This document shows positions 20,510 to 31,139 of a stretch of DNA of 64,000 bases, in pieces (position 1 is the stretch's first letter; the number at the start of each line of letters is the position of its first letter). The stretch comes from Mesostigma viride (Eukaryota; Streptophyta; Mesostigmatophyceae; Mesostigmatales; Mesostigmataceae). The stretch lies in contig RPFO01000648.1 in NCBI GenBank assembly GCA_009746045.1, positions 124,001-188,000 of the forward strand. The letters run 5' to 3'. A program made the translations under genes and the position numbers. The notes beneath the pieces were generated by a model that worked only from the letters and a program-made list of their open reading frames with translations, was not told the DNA's origin and made no database searches.

Positions 20510-21899
20510 TCTAGTCTGCAGGGGGCCGCGTCCACATCTTGTGGTTGATCATCAGGTCCCCGCCCCTCCAGTACACCTTGGGCTTCTGGGGGTCCTGCTT
20601 GTGGCGGAGGTATTCCGGCCACAGGTCGCGTCGCTGCTGCTGCTGAGCGGGGGTCAGGTCGTCGTCCAGCGTCCAGGTGAGGTCGTGCAACCTCTTGGCG
20701 ACGAGAAAGGATCCGCCCCTTGTCCTCAGGGGAGGGGAAGGTGAGCAGGACTGGTGGGGGAGCCGCCTTGTCCCGTGAGTGGGGAAGGCGGCGCCGGCAC
20801 CCGCGCAGTTCTACCTCACCTACCAGGCCCATGAGGGTGAGAAGCTGGTCCTTGAGCTCGTCGGCAAGGGTGGTTGATGACGTCTCACCAGGCTTCTGGG
20901 GGAAACGACGCAGCACCACACGGCACTCGCGGCGAGCGCGGTCGGTGGCCTCCCGTTGTACGGCCTGGCGGTGGTCCTCCAGCTCGATCCTGGCTGGAGC
21001 TTCGTGGCGATGGCGTCAGTGGTTGAGGCGGTCGCTGACCGTTAGCATGTCCGCATAGGAGAGCGGCGGGAGGTCGCCAGCATCCTGCCGGGGTGGCCGG
21101 GGATGCGATGGTGGCCGTCTGCTCCGCTATCTTTGGGACCTGTGTGGCCACTGAGGGCCTCGGTGTGCCAGGGCGGTGATGGCTTCAAGCTTCTTCATGA
21201 GCACGCCGCACTTCCCCTAGCCACCTGGTTGAGGTGGGAGAGGAGTGCAGCATATGTGCCTCGGATGCCTGCGCCGTGGTCTGCAGCGCCGTGAGCTGAG
21301 GTTGGAGCTTGTGGGCGACCTTGTTTTCCATATTGGCCGACCTTGGCCTCCAGCCCTCCACCGTGTTGAGCGCTGTAGTCATCAATGTCATCTTCTCGGC
21401 CAGCGGCCAGGTCACATGCTCCTCCAGCGCTGCTCGGAGGTCGTCCTTGCAGAGGGAGGCAGCCGGTGTGGCTGCCGGCTGCGCAGGCCGGGCTGGGTTG
21501 CGGAGCCCAGCGTCGAGGTACCACGTGCAGTGAGCTTGTAGAAGCTGATGAGGATGGCGAGGCAATGGTTGAATTCTGGCAGGGCGAGGAACTCCACCTT
21601 GTCGGGGCGGGGATGGGCCCATCGGGCCCACGGAGCTTGTGTTCCCGTGCGTAGTAATGCACTATCTCGGTGCATTGTGCGTCGGTCAGTCGCAGCCAGC
21701 CGCTGACCGTAAAGCATGCGTAGTAGTCTAGGTACTGTCGCCATTTGTTTGATTCGTAGCAGAATTTCCTGGGCTCTGCATGGCGAGGCGCTTGGCGATG
21801 GGTTTGCTGGCGGTGGGTAACTTTGCGGGCCCAGTTGACTGGGCAAGGACGATGGCGAGTGGGTTGGGCTGGAAGCCCGGCGGAAAGCTCCTTTTCCAA
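20510..21899 (-). pseudogene. L1-like LINE ORF1 remnant (copy 2)
   Basis: Longer counterpart of the 1.2-2.0-kb remnant. From the N-terminal side: YESNKWRQYLDYYACF and RLTDAQCTEIVHYYAREHKL (21.76-21.64 kb), KVEFLALPEFNHCLAILISF (about 21.58 kb), a helical stretch ANMENKVAHKLQPQLTALQ (about 21.33 kb), ATQVPKIAEQTATIA (about 21.14 kb), then the RRM-like core PVLLTFPSPEDKGRILSRRQ (about 20.72 kb) and the basic C-terminal part near 20.6 kb. Several frameshifts separate the parts. It fits the general plan of L1 ORF1 RNA-binding proteins (coiled coil, RRM, C-terminal domain). Much of the 5' part is absent from copy 1. Confidence 0.65.
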
Positions 21900-22000
21900 A
21901 CCCCGTGTTCCCCTCCCACTGATGACTTATTCCATCCCATGTTCCCCTCCCACTGAGGACTTATGCTCACGTGGTCAACGCAGTCACGTGTCTATTAATT
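21868..22000 (+). repeat. LINE 3' tail units (two partial copies)
   Basis: Two copies of the GTTCCCCTCCCACTGAGG unit, the second followed by CACGTG...CACGTG and a short TTAATTAATT. Same unit as at 24.6-24.84 kb. Confidence 0.75.
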
Positions 22001-22186
22001 AATTCCGGCGCTGTGCCTGGACTGACGATTCCCCTCTACCACTGGGTGCGGCAAGCAGCTTCCTGACACTGGGCCGGGGAGCTGCGTTTGTCGGACAACA
22101 TCAGGGAAGGAGCCATAATACAGGCCATGCAGGGCCAGCGGCTACTACGGTGGAAAGAATCACAGGTGGAGGCGAATCTGCCTTAA

Positions 22187-22330
22187 GTGCATATTCTGAA
22201 AGCCCTTGAAGTGTAGATACTCGTAGCATCTTGGTTGGGGGTATTTGGAGTTGTGGCCTATGAGTTATGATTTTTTTTATTTTCAGGGGTCTGAAAGTGC
22301 CTAAAATGGCTTGGCGGACCATGGGTTAAA
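22187..22330. mobile_element. piggyBac-like terminal fragment between TTAA sites
   Basis: About 140 bp matching one end of the 1.35-kb family (CATATTCTGAAAGCCC... to CGGACCATGGG) with TTAA at both sides. The corresponding empty site is visible in the other epsilon copy at about 53134 (CCACGTTAAAGGC). Either a very short derivative or an internally deleted copy. Confidence 0.75.
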
Positions 22331-23702
22331 CGTGGAGATGGCTAGCGCGGGGTGCCAGCGGGTCGCCCATAACTGCCACGAGCCTGACAGCAGACCCGAT
22401 CTTTCGGCCTAGCTGTGGCCACACGGGAGTTTCGGGGAGGATGCGGGGCTGGAGCAAATCTTGGTACGTGGGAGGAGCGCGATTGGCATAATTGCCCAGT
22501 TTTTCAGCAAAGAATGCTCTCCTGCATGGCGGGGCTGAAATTCTGGCTGTTTTACCGCCTTTGTTTTTTTTCCTGTATGATCAATGCATTATAGGAAAGG
22601 CAATAAAGAGTTCGGTTCAGCCAGGGGGGCATATCTATGCCATAAAAATTTCCTACAAAAACACAAGCCCTGGTCGGGGCTTTGGCTAACAAGCAGTCTC
22701 CAAGCCAAGGCCTTGGTAGGGTAGAGGGCCTACCGCCACAATGCCTTCAATGCCGGGAAATCCCAGCCTCAGGGGTGGGGCTGGTGATGGGTCCTGGGCA
22801 TGTGAGAGACGGTCCGGGGGCGTAAGGCCTAATGAGCAGCCGCTGGAAACCGCCCCCCTAGAGCTCTAACGGGGGGAACGACATGGGTGCCGCCCTGCGT
22901 CCGCCGGGAAACCGTAGCGGCCACACCGGCGGGGGCGGCAGTACAGCCGCGGCAGCGTGCAGGAGGGGGGCCATGGGGGGAAAGAAACTCGGCACCAAGG
23001 TTGGCGACAGCCTTGGTGGCCAGGTAGGAGGTGTGGGGGCAACACCTTGTGTTCGAGTATGCTGGGCCCCCAGCATGGTGCTACAATAACCAACTTGATA
23101 ATGATGTGCACTGAGTTTGAAGGTGTGGTATAGGCTGTCCGTATAAAGCCTAGCGCACAAAAACGTAAAATAAATGTTTCTCTTTGGTGGGAAGGAACTC
23201 CAATGGACCAAAAACAAGAAATATGTTTGTTGAGCTTCGGCTCATTTTAAATATATATTCATTGAGAATGATAGATTACGGAGGTGAGATGGGCATGCAA
23301 CATAAGGAAAAACCAGATAACTGGGAGAATAATTAACCCTGAAGAAATTATTTTTATGTATATATATGACGCGTGGCAAGTAGTGATGAAGGAGACCACC
23401 CCCAAGTCTGTGGGGGCTCCGCATGTGACTGCCGGTATGGCATTCATATAGCGATTCGGGCCGTGGTGCCCACAACCCTGTAACTAGGACCTAGATAGCT
23501 TACATCATCCATTCCATCCCATGTAGATAGATTAGACCGGTAGGAATGTTTGCACCCATCCATCCATCCATCGGGGTTAATGCTCCGTGACTCCCCAACG
23601 GGAGCACGAGTCTAATTAATTAATTAATTAATCCCATGTTCCCCTCCCACTGAGGACTTATGCTCACGTGACGCAGTCACGTGTCTATTCATTAATTACT
23701 TA

Positions 23703-24591
23703 ATGCATCCCATGTCCCAGTCTGCCCAACTTTGGCTGGACTGCCTGGCGCTCGAGGCTCGGGCGGTTGGTCTAGAAATCAGCCCCAAAACGGAGGCCCT
23801 GGCCCTCGGCATGGCAGGGCCCCCACCCACACTCCGCCTCTTAGACGATGCCGAGGTCAACTACCCTCCTTCAGGCCGCTTCAAGCTGCTCGGCAGTTGG
23901 CTTCCCGACTGCGAGGACGACATGACGACACGGATCGGCATGGCGTGGGCGCACCTCCATGACCACCGCCGCTGGTGGAGCAACCCCGCCCTACCCCGGA
24001 TCGTCAAGCGTGACCTCTTCAAGGTCGTCATTCTGACGATCCTGACCTACGGCGCCGATCGAGACGTGGACACTGATGCAGGAGCTGGAGCAACGACTCG
24101 ACGGCGCCGTCACCAAGATGCTGCGCAAGGCCCTTAACATACCCTTTGGTTTGCACATTAGTAATGAGGATTTGTACGCTGATTTGCCCTATGTTTCCCA
24201 CATTATTAGGCACAGGCGCCTGGGCCTAGCCGGGCCCCTGGCCCGCACAGATCAGGTAGATACATCAGATAGACTAGCTGGCACCAAGCCCACCCAGCCT
24301 GGGCGATATGTCCTCACCTGGCGTGCCCCCGGCCGCGCGCGGCAGGGCCGCCACCCGTGGACATTTCGTGATAGACTCGGCATGGACATGTGCTACACTA
24401 GACGTGACGGGCTCACCCCCGGGCAGCCTCCTGGTTTGTCTGTAATATGGAGGCAGATGGTGCGCAAGGATAGATGGCAAGTAGTGATGAAGGAGACCAC
24501 CCCCAAGCCTGTGGGGGCTCCGCGTGTGACCAAGTATGGCATTCATAGCGATTCGGGCCGCGGTGCCCACACCCCTGTAACTAGGACCTAG
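23703..24591 (+). pseudogene. L1-like LINE C-terminal coding region
   Basis: Encodes the part just after the RT active site to the stop codon: WLDCLALEARAVGLEISPKT, FKLLGSWLPDCEDD, then after a shift near 24060 (an apparent 4-base GATC gain within the conserved TYGAETWT motif) ELEQRLDGAVTKMLRKALNI, ISNEDLYADLPYV, RRLGLAGPLARTDQVDTS and the terminal RKDRWQVVMKET...YGIHSDSGRG. The first residues match the RT frame at 15.8-16.3 kb (WLDCLALEARAVGLEVSKKT). A 5'-truncated, frameshifted, dead copy. Confidence 0.85.
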
Positions 24592-24599
24592 ATAGCTTA

Positions 24600-24836
24600 T
24601 ACCATCCATTCCATCCCATGTTCCCCTCCCACTGAGGACTTATGCTCACGTGACGCAGTCACGTGTCTATTAGTTAATTAATTAATCCATTCCATCCCAT
24701 GTTCCCCTCCCACTGAGGACTTATGCTCACGTGACGCAGTCACGTGTCTATTAATTAATTAATTAATCCCATGTTCCCCTCCCACTGAGGACTTATGCTC
24801 ACGTGACACATTCACGTGTCTATTAATAATTCATTA
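24600..24836 (+). repeat. Tandem LINE tail units
   Basis: Three ~75-bp units: CCATGTTCCCCTCCCACTGA, then GGACTTATGCTCACGTGACG with CAGTCACGTGTCTATTAATT, each ending in (TTAA)n. Each unit holds two CACGTG palindromes that can pair with one another. The same unit occurs singly at 23.63-23.70, 21.9-22.0 and 0.86-0.96 kb, always at LINE 3' ends. Confidence 0.85.
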
Positions 24837-25195
24837 ATGACGCGTGGACGGGCTCAAAGGGGACCGACCTGCCATAGGTAGCATAAGACTAGCGCTTGTC
24901 ACGAGGGTACTGCACCGGGCGGCCCTTTTGTGCCGAGGCCGCTGAGTGTGGTGCCGGAGTGCAGGCCTAGGTAGCGTCTAACGTACGTCACTAGACCTTG
25001 TACCTGCGCCAGCCGCCAGGCGTGGCACAACTGTGATGGGCAGTCAGTACACCTTGTAGCTGCGCCAGCCGGCCGGCAGGCCTGCGTGGCGCAATTTGAA
25101 TGATTAATTAATTAATTAATTAATTAATTAATAGACGATTTGAATGATAGTCAGTACTTAGAGTGCTGTAGGGGACGTAGGGAGGCCTCTTTTCA

Positions 25196-25362
25196 GCTCC
25201 CACCCACCCACCCACCCACCCACCCACCCACCCACCCACCCACCCACCCACCCACCCACCCACCCACCCACCCACCCACCCACCCACCCACCCACCCACC
25301 CACCCACCCACCCACCCCCACCCACCCACCCACCCACCCACCCACCCACCCACCCACCCACG
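25196..25362. repeat. (CCCA)n microsatellite
   Basis: About 165 bases of nearly pure CCCA, with one CCCCCA interruption, lying between the G and L segments of epsilon copy 1. The reverse complement (GGGT)n is at the homologous position at 51.79 kb. The Thr-His-Pro and Gly-Trp-Val frames over it are artefacts. Confidence 0.95.
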
Positions 25363-25560
25363 CCGCTAAGAGGGGCAACACCTTGTGTTCAAGTATGCTG
25401 GGCCCCCAGCTAGCATGGTGCTACAATAACCAACTTGACAATGCACTGAGTTTGAAGGTGTGGTATAGGCTGTCCGTATAAAGCCTATAGCACACACAAA
25501 TGTAAAATAAATGTTTGTCTTGGTGGGAAGGAACTCCAATGGACCAAAAACAAGAAATAT

Positions 25561-26190
25561 ATCATCAGGTATACTGTAGCGACGGGACGGTGGAGACAAT
25601 ATCCAGTGCCAAGCTGCATATCAACGCAGAGTCCACATGGTGCAACTCTAGCTGACAATAATGATCAGATGGGTTGATCAATGCATGAGATAAATTGAGT
25701 GCGGGCTTGAGTTGATTACCCATAAGGTTCTCACTTCAACCAGGGGTCAATACACTGTACAATCCATTGCAACCATTGCCATACATCGGTTTGCCTGCAA
25801 CGAAATTGAAAGCAGGTCAAAGTGATAGATCCAACACATGCATCCCTGTTTGCAAACTAAACACGCATGGCCGTGGCCACAGGAAACGTCAGGTCAGCCT
25901 GCCTTTGCGCGGGTACTCTGGCAAACTACAACATTTCAAACGTGGCTGGGCCAGCTTTGCAAGCGGCTTCATTATTTTCAGGGCTGCGCTGGAATCGTCC
26001 CATCAATGCACGTCCAACACAGGGAATAAGCTCGGCAGTCGCTAAGTGTATGATGTTCCCTGTTACCACGCCTGTTACTAAATCCGTACAAGCAGGGGTA
26101 GGCGTGCACATGGTAGTGCGCACCGCGTGTTCAGCACGACCCCGAAGGTGTTATGCATGATAATTATAACACAGAGAGCATCTGCGTTAG
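25561..26190. other. Spacer with no recognised gene
   Basis: About 630 bases downstream of the TIR gene's stop (it ends at 26195 on the minus strand). Short frames only, none with a recognised motif. Probably the TIR gene's 3' flank. Confidence 0.5.
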
Positions 26191-26194
26191 AACT

Positions 26195-26743
26195 CTACAT
26201 TGGCTTTGGGGTGACTCCCAGGCTGGCCAGGGTTGACAGCAACTTGGGCATGTTGGCATGGATATCAGAGTCCTCCACCATGGGGATGTAGAGCTTGGAG
26301 GCCAGACTCATCCCCAAGTTGCCAACCCACTTGGCAGTGTCCAGCATTTCTCTCTCCATGACGATCGGGACCATGAACTTGGACTTCTTCTGCTTCAATG
26401 CGTAGCCAAACTCGGCCTCGCAGTTGTCGTCCTCGTCCGAGTTGACCTTACCCATGTAGCGCGCCGTGACAAACACGAGCACGGCGCGGGAGCCATCAAT
26501 GCCAGCGCACATCTGTTGCCGGATATGGCCGACCATTCGTTCCTCATCGAACCAAGTCGTGAACCCTTGCTTCTTTAGCGCCTGGTTGATGAGCGCGACA
26601 CGCTTGTGGTTGTCTCGCCCGTGCGTGTCTGATCCCCAGTCGTGCGTGAGGAAGAGGTGGTAGGCTAGACCTGTAGGAGAGGACCCTGCAGACCCCGACT
26701 CGGCCCTCGCGAGCGGGGCAGCCGGTGGAGATGCAGCCTGCAT
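26195..26743 (-). CDS. TIR-domain protein
   Basis: Intact 182-residue frame, the best host gene here. After a 27-residue Ala/Ser-rich start it is almost wholly a TIR domain: YHLFLTHDWGSDTHGRDNHK (beta-A), QALKKQGFTTWFDEERM (box-2 region), GIDGSRAVLVFVTARYMGKV, DNCEAEFGYAL and KFMVPIVMEREM. A Glu in the CEAEF segment is where the NADase glutamate of catalytic TIRs would fall, but this was not aligned. TIR domains assemble signalling complexes or cleave NAD+. Start choice: ATG at 26743 is immediately preceded by an in-frame TGA. Alternatively the CAG at 26737-26739 could be a splice acceptor, making this the last exon of a longer gene. No leucine-rich or NB domain is adjacent. An ankyrin-type exon lies 1.3 kb upstream on the same strand. 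Confidence 0.88.
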   Translation of the reverse strand: MQAASPPAAPLARAESGSAGSSPTGLAYHLFLTHDWGSDTHGRDNHKRVALINQALKKQGFTTWFDEERMVGHIRQQMCAGIDGSRAVLVFVTARYMGKVNSDEDDNCEAEFGYALKQKKSKFMVPIVMEREMLDTAKWVGNLGMSLASKLYIPMVEDSDIHANMPKLLSTLASLGVTPKPM

Positions 26744-26784
26744 TCACGGACAACAACGTTGATTGGGCCGATTCCAGAGGGGGG

Positions 26785-26797
26785 TTTATATTATAAT
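26785..26797 (-). promoter_or_regulatory. TATA-like element upstream of the TIR gene
   Basis: Minus strand reads TTATAATATAAACC about 45 bases before the ATG at 26743. Position and sequence suit a TATA box, but AT-rich matches are common by chance. Confidence 0.35.
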
Positions 26798-26809
26798 AAG
26801 TTAACATAT

Positions 26810-28000
26810 TCAGTGGCTGGAGGTTTTATTTTCCTTCCCGCGCATGGTACGTACATGGACTTTCTATTCTATATACTGGTATGTTGCTACTAAGTTACTA
26901 TTACAATACGAAGTACTTTACACGCACTAGTACATCCACATGGAGAGTGCATCTGGATGAATAATTTGTAAATGTTGGGTCCATCGGTACTACAGCCCAT
27001 TCATGGAACTGTCTTGTGAGTTGGCGAAGGGTAGGCGTTGTGTTCTTGGGGACATGGGTGGTGACGTAGGGGTGGACAAGGTTTGTTTTGTAATTGTCTT
27101 TAAGCTAATATTGAATTGTCGATAGTTGCATGTGTTGCTTTTGCTCATATTTGTGGTAGTGGGCCAGTCGCGGCTTAGTGCAGCCTTTGTCCGCTACTAG
27201 GTTATAGAGTCTCCCTACTTCTCACCCAAATGATACTGCCGCTATCTATCAAGGAGACGGCCAGCGCTATATTTACATCTGAAAACCATCGTCCAGAGGG
27301 AATCAAAATTGCAGCCTAAGTGGTGGGGAGTGGTGGCAAAGCGCGGGCTAACAAGCTGCCGCCGGAAAGGCAGGTTAGGCAGCAAGCGGGGCGGCAGGAT
27401 CTAGCCATGACATTGATACACATAAGGGTGACATAGTGCAAGGCATAACTAGCGGATCTGTGTAGTAAAGCCAAGATCTCCGGAAAGCTTCCATTGACCT
27501 ATGGAACTAGCAAACGATCATAATGCAAACGATTCAATGCGCACAACGATGTGCTCCACTGTATGGTGCACATATATTAAACAGACGCGAACCGCAATGA
27601 AAAGCTGGCGGCAATGACCAAGCTTCCTATTACAATGACCGAAGTATTCATGCTCAGGCTGTCAAGGCATGTGAATGTACATATGCCTAGCTGTAACTGC
27701 CAGCAAAATTAACTGCTAGCTCTTGCAGTGCCGTGAGACGAAACTGGTGAATCCTGCATTTTTTTAGATTAGATATCCAACATGTCTGCCACGTCACTAA
27801 GGATGCGCAATCACCAAAGGTTGACTGCCCATCACCCACTGCATGCATGCAGGGAGCGAACACACTGCACATTCCTCCCCTGTGTGTGTACACGTGCGCG
27901 CGCGTTTGCGCGTGTGTGGTTGCGCGCGTTTTACTGGTAGTCAGGGAAAAGCGACGGACAATCTTGCTACAATCTTTACAAGGCTTACCACAGGCGCTTG
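26810..28000. other. Spacer between the TIR gene and the ankyrin-type exon
   Basis: No clear reading frame with a known motif. A CA/CG-alternating stretch near 27885-27930 (CACGTGCGCGCGCGTTTGCG) lies in the presumed intron. A possible last exon for the ankyrin-type gene begins after an acceptor at about 27757 (minus, TGCAG then GATTCACC) and stops 15 codons later. Confidence 0.35.
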
Positions 28001-28022
28001 TGTGTCGCGTTGCGGCACGTAC

Positions 28023-28106
28023 CGGCCTCAGCTTGGCCTCTCGCAGATAGCGCGCCACGTCCGCTTCTTGCTGCCTCTCGGCAACATCAAGTGGCGTCTT
28101 GCCAGC
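28023..28106 (-). CDS. Ankyrin-type exon (84 nt)
   Basis: Minus-strand 28-codon segment reading AGKTPLDVAERQQEADVARY followed by LREAKLRP. The GKTPLDVA...YL pattern is the second half of an ankyrin repeat. It is bounded by an acceptor CGCAG (exon starts 28106) and a donor GTACGTGCC (exon ends 28023). The first half of the repeat should be in an upstream exon, not found. It could belong to the same transcript as the TIR frame 1.3 kb downstream, since ankyrin and TIR domains do co-occur, but the TATA-like element and ATG argue for two genes. Confidence 0.5.
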
Positions 28107-28319
28107 CTGCGGTTTGATGTCAGACAGCAGTACCCCATGTTTATGGTCATGTGTAATATTGGATGATCATGATAAAGGCAGAGAACTGAGCATCCGGCGT
28201 GAAATCCATGCATCTACCATCAGGTGTTCCAGGAGCGCTCAACAACAGTTCAGGACAGCCGGGACACAGGCAGGGGATCTGGGAATCTACAACAATTGCT
28301 CCAGCAAAGCCCAATTATA

Positions 28320-29240
28320 GCTATACTCTTATAAAGCTATAGCCCGCGCATGCGTGCAACTGCCAGCCGATGTACCCATGGCTAAGTGACGAGATGATGC
28401 TGTTTGATGCGGAACGGAAACTAAGGGGGGTTACAAATTGCATTGTGCTTGGCTTCGCTACCCTTGCACCTTGCAGGACGTGGTGAAAGTTTTAGCTTGA
28501 AGACGATGGATTAGAGACCAAAAAAGAGTTTTATTCCATAGGTTGAGAGGTTAGGAGAAGAGGTTGATAGGAGGTAGAAAGGAGGTGCTTACCCTTATCT
28601 GGGGCAGTTTCTTTATATACTTTTCTGGCATATTAGGTAGGATGATATCAGTGGATGACGTCATCACAGTTCCATTTCGAGTTTGGGGTTAAATGTAGAA
28701 ACATCCTAGCATACCCCTAGCATGTTCCCAAAGTAATAAACGTATTCTCAGTCTGGTACAGAAATATTCCTGGTATATTCCTAGAACATTCCTAGAACAT
28801 TCCTAGAACATAATATTAGACAGTTTCCAATTTGCTGGCATTATATCAAGATACAAAGTGTCTATGTAATCATGTGCCACAAATTAGTGAAACATCTCTA
28901 TTCTCTGCCAGGTTGGCCAATACGGGTACGGAGTATTTTCATTAGGCCTCAAAATACATCGGGTAAAAATACGTGCCTAATGACTACATTCCCAAAGAAG
29001 TTCAAGGCAACTTGCACGGAAAAATATTATTATCCAAGAAAAAAGATAGCCATTCCACAACACCACCAGCCGCGCCAGACTTTGTCATAAACTAAAATGA
29101 CCCCGCTCACGGCTCCGCCCAGCGCAGAATGGCAGTCCGAGCGAGCAACCAATCCGCGTGCAGTCCTGGTTTAAGAATTCTGCACCTGGATTGGGCGCAG
29201 TTTGGAGATCTGCCCACTATTGGCCCACTTTTGCTTCCCA
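28320..29240. other. Non-coding stretch
   Basis: Apart from the 11-bp tandem repeat, nothing recognised. A CCAATCC motif (about 29149) and AT-rich runs occur, but no gene start could be tied to them. Confidence 0.4.
28776..28811. repeat. Short tandem CATTCCTAGAA repeat
   Basis: Three near-perfect 11-bp units (ATTCCTAGAAC) plus a degenerate fourth to the left. Confidence 0.85.
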
Positions 29241-29245
29241 TGTTT

Positions 29246-29955
29246 GAATTGGTCGCGTATTCGGAGTGCTCTCAATAGTCTGGAAAAGGTGGACAATTCT
29301 CAATTAGGAAAGTAGAATAGTGCGACCCCGGCTGGATCCGCCGGCAGCCCAAAACAGGGTCCGGTCGCCAACGGCGGCTTCCGCAGCGCAGGGCTGGCCC
29401 GCCCGCAGGCCCCGCCGTGGCCCGCCCAGCTAAGCGCAGGCCCGCCCGTGCGTGCACCACCCGCCATGCACCCACCCCGTCCCCGCCTGCTGGCCCCATG
29501 CCCGCTGGTAAATTGTGGCCCGCCCACCCGCCAGCTGGCCCGCCGGGTGCGCCACCCGTTTGCCCGCCGCGCTGAGCCCGCAGTCCCGCCCACCATCCCC
29601 CCCGCGGCCACCTGCAGCCCCAAAGTTTATCCTTGCCCGGCGTGCCACCCGGCGCTCATTTACCCGCTGCTACTATGCCCGCGGTGCCCCTACCGTAGGA
29701 TGCCAAAGCGTAGTTCGAAGTAACGTGCTCCTTCGCTGCGCTCCGGAGAGGAATCAACGTGTCAGACGAGATCGTTTGCTATGCTCCAGAGAGGAGGCCG
29801 CTGAAGCGGCAGCTCGCTTCGCTCGCTTGGCGCTTCGCGCGGATTGGCCCGGCAGTCATCCCCCCCCTGTTGGATTGGTCGCGTACTCGGGGAGCTTCCG
29901 ATACTCTCAGATGGCCTCACATTGCTAAATTAGTAATGTAGATTATTGTCCGGAT
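29246..29955. repeat. GC-rich island between two ~80-bp direct repeats
   Basis: Segments at about 29246-29325 and 29875-29955 are similar (both with ATTGGTCGCGTA, TCGG, GAGCT-like and CTCTCA), flanking ~550 bases of very high GC with repeated CCCGCC/CCCGCCCG motifs. Long overlapping frames in all phases reflect the GC content. It could be a degraded LTR-like or duplicated unit. No protein was recognised. Confidence 0.35.
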
Positions 29956-31130
29956 TTCGTCCGAGATCTCGATTTTTCCCGCGACGCCAGGTTACTACGA
30001 AAACTATGATAACACCATGGCGGGCAAGCATCATCTAGCGTTCAGAACCTTGGGTAATTTCAACCACTTGGGTAATTTCAACCACTCAAGGTGTCAAAAC
30101 GAAGCTTACATAACAATTAATCCATGGAATAATTTTGGAATGATTTACGCTGACGACGGCATTGAACGGGACAGATCCATTTTTTCAGCGCACCATTTTT
30201 TTTTTTTTCGCGAAAACCATGTCTCAAAGTCCTGGTTATGGGAGGAGATGAACATCCCGGCACGATAGCTCAGATGACAGTGTACGCGTTATAATATCCC
30301 CGAAATCGCTAGTGTTTTCATTTTCTGAGTTTCGCTTTTAATATTCGAGCATTTGCGTGAATATTTATACGGGGGTGCCAAATCCGTCTGTTTCTTGCTT
30401 CATGTGATGCATGTCTTTGCCGTCAGATAATTAGCTCGTTAGACTATGCCCGACCTCCTATACTGCCCACCCTGCAGAATGAGTCAGCAGGACATATGGC
30501 ATGCCAAGATTCCGCAAAAAGGTCATCTAATGGTCTTCCGGATGTGCAGTAATTGCGGTAAAAGCTGCGAAAATTGCTTATAATGCCTGTAGAAACCTCT
30601 TTACGACAGTGTTTTCTAAGCGAGTTCGTTGTTCTTGTGACGCCAGATACAAAAGGCAAAGGGGGGCATGGTTTTTAATTAGTCAGCCATGCAGTTTCAA
30701 GGAGTGATCAATGGATCGACCAGATGACCTCGCCACAACACGGCGGGCTCAAGCTTCGCATCTGCCGGCGGCCATAAAGAAGTGCGCGAGCTGAGTGAGG
30801 TGAGCGAGCTAGAGGGCCAAGAATTGCGGCTAACGCAAGGCAGCTTCTCAAAGAGTATCTAGAGAGCTGGATCAATAAGAGGTACTCGAGGTAATTGTGC
30901 AGTGGTCATTGCCACCTAATTGTCCAGGTACTTGCCCTTGTCTTTCTTATTTTAAGACTGTTGTAAAGATGGATGGGAGAACGTTTCCAACGCTATTGCT
31001 CATCCATTACTGTGAAGAAAGAGCCTTTTAGTCGCTGACAACGAGATGGAAGCTGCCTCGTGCAAGCTACCCAGGCAATGCAAGTGACGCAAGGTGAGGC
31101 CCATGCATGGCTAATCTTGCCTTCATGCGT
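29956..31130. other. Non-coding stretch
   Basis: Contains an 84-codon frame (30017-30268, plus) beginning in a fair start context (CACCATGGCGG) with a small tandem duplication (LGNFNH twice). There is no recognised domain, so it is not called a gene. Nothing else supported. Confidence 0.4.
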
Positions 31131-31139
31131 GAGTTGGGC

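Larger units (their letters stand above)
23377..24836 (+). mobile_element. LINE 3' block flanked by an 11-bp duplication
   Basis: ATGACGCGTGG occurs at 23366-23376 and 24837-24847, with the G segment of epsilon continuing across. The block starts with a severely truncated LINE 3' end (23377-23496), includes tail sequence (with an inverted ATCC/GACTCGTGC motif at about 23.55-23.61 kb and a tail unit to 23.70 kb), then a longer LINE 3' part (23703-24591) and three tail units. At least two LINE events are implied, the second landing in the tail of the first. Confidence 0.75.
22001..25560 (-). mobile_element. Split-repeat element epsilon, copy 1 (internal-L-G-L, broken)
   Basis: Reverse complement of the complete copy at 51.58-53.85 kb. 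Parts: internal region 22001-23035; L 23036-23217; G 23218-23376, resuming at 24837-25195; (CCCA)n 25196-25362; second L about 25366-25560. The left G is missing where LINE tail sequence abuts. Two insertions lie inside: a piggyBac-like terminal fragment (22187-22330) and a LINE block (23377-24836). No protein was recognised. The frames within are shadows. Confidence 0.7.

Noticed and set aside
25140-25481. Long frames with Thr-His-Pro-Pro or Gly-Trp-Val repeats (also 51678-51999)
   Set aside because: They are six-frame translations of a pure CCCA/GGGT microsatellite.
24840-25560. Series of repeats that could be read as a CRISPR-like or satellite array
   Set aside because: No regularly spaced identical repeats with unique spacers. 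The repeats are transposon segments and a microsatellite.
29272-29928. Overlapping long frames in the GC-rich island
   Set aside because: Frames are open in nearly every phase, are Pro/Arg/Ala-rich and have no motif; GC content explains them.
30017-30268. 84-codon frame with MIYADDG resembling an RT motif
   Set aside because: No other RT motif around it, it is short, and the YADD match is isolated.
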